Assembly: GCA_030430565.1 (NCBI GenBank)
Contig: JAUIKS010000009.1
Span: 62,001-126,000 of the forward strand
Length of the DNA stretch: 64,000 nucleotides
Direction: 5' to 3'
Source: Polyangia bacterium
Lineage (GTDB): Bacteria > Myxococcota_A > Polyangia > Nannocystales > Nannocystaceae
Shown: positions 18,702-26,400 of the stretch, in pieces
Layout of the letters: each line of letters begins with the position of its first letter
Numbering within the stretch: the stretch's first letter is position 1
The notes under the pieces: model-generated
Told to the model about the DNA's origin: nothing
Database searches by the model: none
Seen by the model: the letters and a program-made list of their open reading frames with translations, nothing else
Translations under genes and position numbers: made by a program

Positions 18702-21274
18702 GTGGGAGTAGGCCGGGCCGTGATCGCGGCCGAAGACGCGGCGCGCACGCCCTCGCAGCCCGTGGCGAACGGCCGCGCGCGGCCTCGCTTGATCTTCCCG
18801 CCGCTGGCTTCACGCCCGCTACAACTTCGTTTCACCGCCTCGCCAGTGACGAGAGTCCCGGCGCGGCCGTTCGCCACGGGCTGCTTGTGCTCCCGCTGCT
18901 CTGCGCCTGCCAGGGTGGTGGGCCGTTGGTCGACGGGGAGCCGGACGTTCGGCCGCAGGCGCCCGTCATGCGCACAACTTCGGCCGAGACGCGGCCCGGA
19001 CTACCGCCGGCGCCGCTCGCTCCGGTCGCGCGGCTGGCCACTGCGGATGTCTGGCTGGATCTGATCGCGCAGCGCCCGAGCGCGGTGGTCACGGTCGGCG
19101 GGCGGGTGATCGTCGACCTCGGCCGGCCGGAGGCCCGGATCCACACCCAGCTCAAGTCCGCATCGTCCTGGCTGCTGGCCCGGGAGGTCGATGGTGTCCG
19201 AGCCGGGCTGGTTCGTGGCCGCGGAGGAGCGCTGGAGCTCCCCTATGACGGGCCGTTAGCGCCAAAGATCCACGCCACGGGACCAGCGTCCGACGACGAT
19301 CCGGACGCCGACGACGCGCCGTCCAAGGACTCGGCGGCACCGGCGAAGCCCACGCCGGAGGAAGCGAGCAGCGGACTAGCGATGGCGCTGACAGTCCGCG
19401 CGCTGATGCCGGATCAGGTCATGACCGTGCTCTGGGACGAGCGCCCGCTCGCCAACTTGACGCTGACCGAGGACTGGGCGCGACGGACTTTCTCGCTGCC
19501 GCCCGACGCGGTGCGGGCGGGGGACAATCGGGTTCGGCTGCACTTCCGACGAACCATCGAGCGGGACGGCGAGGACGTCGCGGCCGCGATCCAAACCATC
19601 GAGCTGGGGACGCTCAAGGCGATCCGCGAGGGCCCTCCGGCGCGGATGCGAGACGCCTACTACGTCGAGCAAGCGCCGGCCAGCGCGAGCGGCGAGCTCG
19701 TCCTGCCGCCCGAGCATGGACTGGCCTACTACGTCGCGCCGCCGCGGCGAGGTCGGCTCCGGATCGAGGCCCGCGGGCGCGGGCGTATCCAGGTGTTGGC
19801 GAGCACCGACGAGGATCATCGGCGCGGCCAAAAACCGGCCATACTGCTCGACGAGGCCCTGCGCGAGACCGGTCACGAGGCGGAGCTGGACCTCTCCGGC
19901 TACGGCGGCCTCCCGGTCCGTCTCGAGGTCCGGGTGCAGGGCGGGCAGGGCGTCCGGATCTCGGCGCTGCAGCTGCTGGCGCCCCGCGCCTTGCCGGTCG
20001 ATCGGCGGACCCGCACGGCCCGTGATGTCTACATCCTCGGCGTTGAGGGGGCCCGCGCTGACACCCTCTTCGAGGTCGCCAAGACCGGTGGTTTCCCGGC
20101 CATCGAGCGGTTGTTTCGCGAGGCGTTGGTGTTCGAGCGGGCCTACGCGGTCGCGCCGTGGGCCATCCCGAACCACGCCGCCTGGCTCTCGTCCGTCGCC
20201 CCGGCGACGCACAGGACGGTTCGCGGCACCTTCGTCGCGCCCAGCTCAGTCCTGCTGCCCGAGCTGCTCGATCGCGCCGGCTACGAGACGCTCGCGGTGA
20301 CCGCGAACGCCGACTTCAACGCCGAGCGCGGGCTCGACCAGGGCTTCGATCGACTCGTCCTGCGCGACCGCAGCCACGCTGAGGCCCACCACGCGTCCGC
20401 GGTGATGGCGTCCGCGATCGAGCAGGCCGGGATCGGCGCGGACCCGCTGGGCAAGCCTCGGGACCCGCGCTTCGTCTATGTCGACGTCGCGGACCCGCAG
20501 GCGCCCTACGATCCTCCGCGCGAGCTGTTCGCCGGGGTCGAGCGGCCCGAGGGGGCGCCGCTTCCCCATCTCACCCACATCTGGGTCGGCAAGGTGCGGA
20601 TCGGCAAGCTCGATCCCACCAGCGCTGAGCTCGACTACGTGCGCGCGCTCTACCGGGGCGAGCTGCTCGTGGTCGACCGCGCCCTGGACCGGCTGTTCAA
20701 CGCGCTGCAGGAGGAAGGCAGCCTCGACGACGCGATCATCGTGCTCGTCGGTCTCCACGGCGAGGAATTTTACGAGCACAGCGGGGCGGGGCACGGCTTC
20801 ACGCTGTTCGAGGAGAGCATGCACGTGCCCCTGGCCATCCGCGCGCCGACCCTGCTCGCGCCCGGCCGGGTCAAGGTCCCGGTCGACATCATCGACCTCG
20901 CGCCGACCGTCGTCGATCTGCTGGGCCTCGATCCCCCGGTCGAGTGGCAGGGCGAGAGCCTCGTGCCGGTGATCGACGATCCACAGCCGCCGCCGCGCAT
21001 GGTGATGGCGTACACAGGGGACGGCTCGCGGGCCGCGATCATCGGCCAGCACAAGCTCGTGAGCGGCGTGCTGGCGGGCCGCGCGGGCGAGGCCCTGTAC
21101 GACATCCAGGGCAATGACCGGCTGCTCAAGGGCGAAGCCGAAGCCGGGATCGCGCTCCGGATGCTCCGCAGCGCGATGCACTGGGAGGGCTCGGTCGACG
21201 ACGGCTGGAAGCGCGGACGCTGGGGCAGCGGCGTCAACCTCCGGCCCAGCTTCGCCCGGGACTTCGGGATGTAG
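18698..21274 (+). CDS. Sulfatase-fold lipoprotein without the formylglycine motif (start uncertain)
   Basis: Up to 858 aa. The C-terminal half (about 445-800) has the alkaline phosphatase/sulfatase fold: YILGVEGARADTLF, AVAPWAIPNHAAWLSSV, HGEEFYEHSGAGHGFTLFEESMHVPL and IDLAPTVVDLLGLD. In true sulfatases the second block is CxPSRxxxxTG with Cys turned into formylglycine; here the position is Trp-Ala-Ile-Pro-Asn-His. The first Asp of the metal site also appears to be Glu, so activity is uncertain. The N-terminal half is beta-rich and unidentified. The only in-frame starts are TTG 18698 (overlapping the previous stop) and GTG 18887. Between them sits a palindromic element (18755-18884), which makes the early coding region suspect. 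A lipobox-like LLCAC lies just after 18887. Confidence 0.72.
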   Translation: MSGSRPGRDRGRRRGAHALAARGERPRAASLDLPAAGFTPATTSFHRLASDESPGAAVRHGLLVLPLLCACQGGGPLVDGEPDVRPQAPVMRTTSAETRPGLPPAPLAPVARLATADVWLDLIAQRPSAVVTVGGRVIVDLGRPEARIHTQLKSASSWLLAREVDGVRAGLVRGRGGALELPYDGPLAPKIHATGPASDDDPDADDAPSKDSAAPAKPTPEEASSGLAMALTVRALMPDQVMTVLWDERPLANLTLTEDWARRTFSLPPDAVRAGDNRVRLHFRRTIERDGEDVAAAIQTIELGTLKAIREGPPARMRDAYYVEQAPASASGELVLPPEHGLAYYVAPPRRGRLRIEARGRGRIQVLASTDEDHRRGQKPAILLDEALRETGHEAELDLSGYGGLPVRLEVRVQGGQGVRISALQLLAPRALPVDRRTRTARDVYILGVEGARADTLFEVAKTGGFPAIERLFREALVFERAYAVAPWAIPNHAAWLSSVAPATHRTVRGTFVAPSSVLLPELLDRAGYETLAVTANADFNAERGLDQGFDRLVLRDRSHAEAHHASAVMASAIEQAGIGADPLGKPRDPRFVYVDVADPQAPYDPPRELFAGVERPEGAPLPHLTHIWVGKVRIGKLDPTSAELDYVRALYRGELLVVDRALDRLFNALQEEGSLDDAIIVLVGLHGEEFYEHSGAGHGFTLFEESMHVPLAIRAPTLLAPGRVKVPVDIIDLAPTVVDLLGLDPPVEWQGESLVPVIDDPQPPPRMVMAYTGDGSRAAIIGQHKLVSGVLAGRAGEALYDIQGNDRLLKGEAEAGIALRMLRSAMHWEGSVDDGWKRGRWGSGVNLRPSFARDFGM
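18755..18884. mobile_element. Palindromic MITE-like element, copy 1, with 24-bp perfect terminal inverted repeats
   Basis: Bases 18755-18778 (starting GCAGCCCGTGGCGAACGG) are exactly the reverse complement of 18861-18884. The 82-bp interior matches the interior of the second copy at 21275-21432, with blocks CCGCCGCTGGCTT and CGCCTCGCCAG(T/C)GACGAGAGT. It encodes no protein of its own and lies across the start region of the sulfatase-like gene. It resembles a small non-autonomous element or an intergenic palindromic repeat. No clear target duplication was found at this copy. Confidence 0.6.
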
Positions 21275-21432
21275 GCCGCCCGTGGCGCAAGTCCACGCGT
21301 CGCCTCACTTGGTTCCTCCGCCGCTGGCTTTGTTGGTGAAACTCGCGGTACGGCCGGTGCAACTTCGGTTCCCGCCTCGCCAGCGACGAGAGTTCCTGCG
21401 CGAGGCGCAACGCGGACTCTCGCCGGGCAGCT
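21275..21432. mobile_element. Diverged second copy of the palindromic element
   Basis: This follows the sulfatase-like stop codon. It shares with copy 1 the ordered blocks CCCGTGGCG, CCGCCGCTGGCTT, CAACTTCG and CGCCTCGCCAG(C)GACGAGAGT, at the same spacing apart from a roughly 20-nt insertion. Its terminal repeats are more decayed than in copy 1. The 7-mer TAGGCCG occurs at both edges (21272-21278 and 21432-21438), which could be a target-site duplication or chance. Confidence 0.5.
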
Positions 21433-21476
21433 AGGCCGTTTTTTTCTTCGCTTGTTTCGTAGTACAACGCGCCCCC

Positions 21477-22538
21477 ATGGCCGATAGCCCCTCGCAGCTC
21501 CTTGAATCGATCCCGGCGCTGGTCGCCAACAAAGACGCGGCCGCCCTCGTCCTGCTCGAGAGCCACGCCGACAAGAAGGTCCGCAAGGCCGCGCGCAAAG
21601 CGATCCACAAGCTGCGCAGCCGCGGCGTCGAGATCCCCGACGCGGACAAGGCCCGGACCTGGGTGCAGGCCTCGAGCGACGAGCTGCGCATCAACACCGA
21701 GGGCGCCGCCATCCTCGACATGGACTCGACCCCGGGCGTGACCCGTCTGATGATCGCCGAGCCCGCCCCCGACGAGCGCGGTCACCTGCTGCTCGCCTCC
21801 CTCACCGGCGACGACCTCGTGATCGACTTCGGCGCCTACGTCCAGACCGACGGCCAGCGCGGCCGGCTCATCCGCGACTGGGGCCGCAGCAACAACCAGC
21901 GCAGCGTCCCGCTCGACTGGGCCAAGGCCCGCATCCGCTGGGGTCGCGAGCAGAACCTCGCCGGCGGGCAGGCCGCCCCCAAGGACCTCAACGACACCCT
22001 AGAGCTGCTCGGCGACGTCCCCGAGGCGCGCCCCGCCAGCTTCCTCGGCGAGCGTCTCGCCGACGTGACCGCGACCGAGCGCGGCGACTCCATCGAGCCG
22101 CTCCTGCAGGCCGCCGGCGCCACCCGCTGGCCGCCCGTCATCAACGTCGAGTCGATCCTCTCCGTCGTCCAGGAGACCCAGCCCGACATCAACACCGAGA
22201 CCCCCGAGGCCGACCGCCTCAACGCGCTGCTCGAGGGCGCGCGCGGACAAGAAGACATCCGCGAGGCGCTCCAGGGCCGCGTCGCCAACCTGCTCGAGGA
22301 CGCCGCGATCGCGCTCTGGCTCAAGGGCCAGGACGGCGACGCCAAGGCCGTCCACGAGCTCGCCGCCGAGCTCCGCAGCGCCGACGAGCCCGAGGTCCTC
22401 GACTGGGTCGCCCGCTTCTACGGCCTCCAGGTCTTCGCCACCCTCTCCGTCATGGCCTCGCAGCAGGGCATGTCCACCGAGCAGTTCGCCTCGCAGCTCC
22501 AGCAGCAGGCCCAGGCCGAGCAGGCCGCCGCGACCTAA
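21477..22538 (+). CDS. Hypothetical protein with HEAT-like N-terminus
   Basis: 353 aa, start ATG 21477. The first 50 residues form two or three short helices with a HEAT-like pattern (LLESHADKKVRKAARKAIHKLRSRGVEI). A middle beta-containing part follows (GVTRLMIAEPAPDERGHLLLASLTGDDLVIDFGAYVQ). The C-terminal 150 residues are helical and acidic, ending in a Gln/Ala-rich tail (LQQQAQAEQAAAT). There is no signal peptide, membrane segment or catalytic motif. It is probably cytoplasmic. It ends in a strong terminator and stands alone. Family not recognised. Confidence 0.65.
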   Translation: MADSPSQLLESIPALVANKDAAALVLLESHADKKVRKAARKAIHKLRSRGVEIPDADKARTWVQASSDELRINTEGAAILDMDSTPGVTRLMIAEPAPDERGHLLLASLTGDDLVIDFGAYVQTDGQRGRLIRDWGRSNNQRSVPLDWAKARIRWGREQNLAGGQAAPKDLNDTLELLGDVPEARPASFLGERLADVTATERGDSIEPLLQAAGATRWPPVINVESILSVVQETQPDINTETPEADRLNALLEGARGQEDIREALQGRVANLLEDAAIALWLKGQDGDAKAVHELAAELRSADEPEVLDWVARFYGLQVFATLSVMASQQGMSTEQFASQLQQQAQAEQAAAT

Positions 22539-22566
22539 ACCAACCGTCGTTAAGTTCGGCAGAACG

Positions 22567-22605
22567 AACGCGCCCACCGGAGACCCGGCGGGCGCGTTGC
22601 TTTTT
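22567..22605 (+). terminator. Rho-independent terminator of the gene ending at 22538
   Basis: AACGCGCCCACCGG (22567-22580) pairs with CCGGCGGGCGCGTT (22585-22598) with one mismatch, across the loop AGAC. GCTTTTT follows. It starts 29 nt after the stop codon. Confidence 0.88.
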
Positions 22606-22606
22606 G

Positions 22607-22990
22607 GTTCTCGCTCCTCGGTCGTTCTCGTTCACGGTCGTTCTCGTTCTCGTTCACGGTCGTTCTCGTTCTCGTTCTCGGTCGTTCTCGGTCGTTCTCG
22701 TTCTCGTTCTCGGCATTGTTCTCGTTCGCGCTCTCGTCCTCGTTCTCGTTCACGCTCTCGTTCTCGGCGTTGTTCGTGTTCACGCTCTCGAACTCGATCG
22801 TTCTCAAGCTCGGTCTCGCAAGTTGTCCGGCGCTCGAGCGAGCAACACAAACGTTCTCGTTCTCGTTCACGGCATTGTTCTCGTTCGCGCTCTCGTCCTC
22901 GTTCTCGTTCTCGCTCTCGTTCTCGGCGTTGTTCGTATTCACGCTCTCGAACTCGGTCTCACAAGTTGTCCGACGCTCGAGCGAGCAATC
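22607..22990. repeat. (GTTCTC)n hexanucleotide tract with an internal 140-150 bp direct duplication
   Basis: The tract is built mainly of GTTCTC hexamers with variants GTTCAC, GTTCGC and GCTCTC. Within it, 22694-22845 and 22853-22988 are near-identical direct copies, each running from the hexamer array through GGCATTGTTCTCGTTCGCGC to AGTTGTCCG(G/A)CGCTCGAGCG. The first copy carries about 14 extra bases. Several frames are open only because the sequence is periodic (Asn-Glu or Arg-Ser repeats); none has an SD or family features. There is no credible gene between 22539 and 23401. Confidence 0.85.
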
Positions 22991-23104
22991 CCAACCCAAG
23001 AGCATGGGAGCGGCCCACGAAGTGGGTCGTTCCCGTGGCTCGGGCAGAGAGTCCGCGCGACTGCAGCCGGAGCATCGTGAGCGCAGCGGCGACAGCGGGG
23101 CGGA

Positions 23105-23207
23105 GAGGGAGGGGCGGGGGGTCGGATGAGGACTAAAACCGTGTGACCGGCGCCCGGAGGGTGTCGGTCACGCGCGTCCCGCAAGTAGCGCCCCCCGCCC
23201 CTCCCTC
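23105..23207. other. Long nested hairpin with a 17-bp perfect inverted repeat
   Basis: GAGGGAGGGGCGGGGGG (23105-23121) is exactly complementary to 23191-23207. Inside, GTGACCG (23143-23149) pairs with CGGTCAC (23165-23171). The structure lies in the repeat island between the convergent 21477-22538 gene and the giant TPR gene. Its right arm overlaps the module also found at 37884-37929. It could be an RNA hairpin or a structural DNA element. Confidence 0.5.
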
Positions 23208-23224
23208 GCAGAGCCCCGCGGAAC
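23177..23224. repeat. Intergenic module shared with 37884-37929 (copy 1)
   Basis: About 48 nt that recur near-identically in the second repeat island. The first 31 nt (TCCCGCAAGTAGCGCCCCCC and onward) differ at one position; after a small gap both copies end in CCCCGCGGAAC. Both copies lie in non-coding sequence next to tandem arrays. Confidence 0.75.
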
Positions 23225-23379
23225 CCACTCAACAGCGTCCTCGCGGAGCCGACGTCTCCAAAAGTCCCGAGGGACACATTCAGAAGCGCCCTCGCGAGCC
23301 GACGTCTCGCCAAGAGTCCCGAGGGACACACTCAAGAGCCCATCGCGGAGGACGTCTCGATACGTCCACGAGGATCCCG
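23225..23379. repeat. Three degenerate tandem units of about 52 bp
   Basis: Units start near 23225, 23278 and 23330. Each has a CTCGCG-GAGCC-type block, GACGTCTC and, in the first two, AGTCCCGAGGGACAC containing the hairpin-forming GTCCCGAGGGAC. The third unit is more diverged. It ends just before the stop codon of the giant TPR gene. Confidence 0.65.
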
Positions 23380-23401
23380 CGACCTAAACGCGAGCCCTGA
23401 T

Positions 23402-26400
23402 CTACTTCGAAGCCGCGACCTCACGCAGCAGCAAGTAGTTCTCCCCCAGAATAAAGATCAACAGATCCTGGGCGAAGCGGCTCAAGCTGATGCGCTTGCC
23501 GAGCGGACCCTTGGCGAAGCCGTCGAGCAGGCAGGCCGCGCTCAGGCAGCCCTTGATATCGCCCGAGAGCAGCAGCGCCATGTGCAGGTCCGTCATCGTC
23601 GTCGCGCGGGCGGTCGTCGCCGGCTCGAAGTGCGCCGCCGCGAGGCCCTGACAGATCCGCGAGAGCGCCTTGCGCTGGCGTCGTGACAGCTGCTTCACCA
23701 AGAGGCCCGTCAGCTCGCGCAGGCGGTCCGAGTCTGGGTCCGCCGTGATCGCGTTGAACACCTTCGCCGCCTCGAAGCTCGACGCGATCATCAGGTCGAG
23801 GTCGATCGGCGTCAGCGCCCGGATCCGCTCCCCGCCCAGCGCCCGCCGGGCGATCGCCACGGCCGCGAGCCCGCGCCACGCGTCGGCGTCGCCGCGCAGC
23901 CACAGGTTCGATCCCAAAATCAGGCGCGGCTGGTTGTTCTCGACCATCAGCACGGCGGCGTTGTTGACGGAGGTCGCCGCTAGCTGGAAGTTGGTCAGCC
24001 CCAAGAGCGGGCCCCACTTCTCGAGCGGCACCTTCAGCGCCCACGGATCGGCCGCGCTCGGCAGCGGCGAGAGATCCTGCGAGCGCAGGCCTTCGAACTC
24101 GACGTGCATGCGATCCATCGCCGCCTCGACGCAGGCGAGCAGGTCGTTGAGGTCCGGCGACTCGCCGTTCGAAAGCAGCGCCGAGCGCATCGCCGCGGTC
24201 CCGAGCACGCGCTGTAGGCCGCCGACCGTCGCCGCCTGCATGGCGCCCTTCGGCGTCGCGGCGCCGGCGCTCGGCTCGACCGCGTGGATCACGAGCCGGC
24301 TGACCTCGGCGAGCGCGGGCGTCGAGCGCTGCGCGATCTCGGCGAGCAGCCGGAGGTCGCTGGTAGCGACGCCGCCGCGGGCGATGTTCGTCGTGATCGC
24401 GGTGCGGATCGGATCGAGGTAGGCCGAGACGCGCTCGGTCTCGCCTGCTCGCTCGAGCAGGCGCGTCAGCAGCAGGATCGTCGTGCGGTTGGCCGGGTTG
24501 AGCTCGGCGGCGCGCTCGACCGAGCTCAGCGCGTCGCGCTCGCGGCCCTTGATGTCGGCGAGCAGCCGGGCGCGTCGCATGTGGTAGGAGTGCAGCCGGT
24601 CCGAGCCGCGCTCGCGGCTGATCAGGCGCTCCAGCACCATCGCCGCCTCCTCGCGTCGGTTGATCCGCTCCAGCAGGTCGGCCATCAGCAGCAGCGCGCG
24701 CGGGTCATCGGCGCGCGCCTTGAGGATGATGCGGGTGTGCTCGAGCGCGCGCTTGAGCGTCTTCTCCGAGCGGCTCAGGTAGGTCGCGAGGCTGAGGCGG
24801 AGGTCGACCGCGGAGGGCTCGCCGGGGTCGTAGAGCCCGAGCAGGCGCTCCATCGCCACGGACGACTTCTCCTCGTCGCCGAGCTGCTGGTAGCAGCGCA
24901 CGAGGCCGCGCAGCGCCTGGCGGCCCTCGGGGCGCGCGTCGGCGGCGATCTTGAAGTACGCCACCGCGTCCTCGGGGCGCGAGGCGTGCTCCCCCAGGAA
25001 CACGCCGAGCTCGTAGCGCAGGCTCGACTCGGTCACGCGCCCGAACACGTTGGCGAGCAGCGTCAGCGCGGGCTTGGGCTCGGCGAGCTGGCTGGCGAGC
25101 GCGCGCGTCAGGCCGATCGCGTCGCGGTAGTGCGGGTCGCGGGTCAGGATCTGCCCGAGCAGCTGCAAAGCCGCGCGCGCGTCGGCGGGGTCCCGGCTCG
25201 AGCCGGCTCGGACCGCGGCGTCGCGGGCCTCGGCCATGAGCGTGTGGACCGAGACGACGCGGGTCTTCGCGGTCTGCTCGCGCTGGCGCCCCGAGGCGAT
25301 GCGCCGCAGCCCGGCGTCGGCCGGCGCGAGCGCGGGGATCGCCCGCAGCGCCGCCCGGTAGGCGCGCTGCGCCTCGTTCTGGGCGCCTGACCACTCGAGC
25401 AGCTCGGCGCTCTCGAGATAGAAGATCGCCCGCTCGGCGTCCGACTGGGCACGGACCGCACGCGCGCCGACGGCCTCGGTCATCGTCAGCGGGCTGTTGG
25501 GGTCGGAGAGCAGCCCCTCGAGCTGCCGGACCGCGTAGGGGTTGCCGGGGTCCTCGCGCAGCGCCCCGAGGATCGCGTTGGCGGCGAACTCCCGGTCCTC
25601 GGCTGCCCCAGAGGCCAGCAGCGTCTCGGCCGACTCGACCAGCAGCGTCGCCTTGTAGTGCGTGTCCTCGCTGATCCGCGCGAGCGCGAGGCGCTGGGTC
25701 GGCAGCGTCTTGCGGTCGTCGATCTGGCGCAGCAGCACCTCGTACTCGCGTCGGGTCAAGCTGTCCTCGGGGTCAACCTCGATCGCGCGCTCGTAGGCGC
25801 GGCGGGCGTTCTCGAGGCCGCGCGGGACGGTCGTGTGCAGGCGCCCGAGCTCGGTCAGCACCGAGACCTTCGCCTTGCCCTCGACGTGCGCGAGCTGGTC
25901 CTCGAGCATGCGCACGAGGTTGGCGGTGTCGTTGTGCTTCGCCAGCAGCGCGCGCAGCTGATCGCGCGCGAGCCCGTGGCTCGGCTGCGTCCCGATCGCC
26001 GCGCGGAAGTGCTGCAGCGCGCGGTTGAAGTTCTTCTCGGGCGGCTCTTTGCGCTCCGTCTTGCGGTCCTTGCCCTCCGCGAGCGCGAGCGCGATCAGCC
26101 CGAGCCGGTAGTGATAGTCGGCCAGCAGCGCGGGCGCCTCGGGCGGGTCCTGGGCGCGCAGCAGGTCGTACTCCTCGGTGATCTGCCCGTCCGCGCGGTA
26201 CAGCTGCATCAAGAACTCGCGCGCCGGCACCAAGTCGGGGTTGAGCTCGTAGGCCGCGCGCAGGTACTCGATCGCGCGCGCGATGTCGCCGATCTCTTCG
26301 AAGCACACGCGGCCGGCCTTCATCGCCAGCAGCGCGGGATCCGAGATCGGGTCGACCTCCGGATCCTGCAGCGAGAGCAGCGCCTCGAGGTCATCTGACT

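Noticed and set aside
22550-23005. 151-codon minus-strand ORF rich in Asn-Glu repeats (and + strand Arg-Ser ORFs)
   Set aside because: Open only because the hexamer period is a multiple of three and contains no stop; no SD, no start context, and the unit is equally open in other frames.
23143-23400. 85-codon + strand ORF in the first repeat island
   Set aside because: Consists of the 52-bp tandem units and the shared module; Pro/Arg-rich with no start signal.
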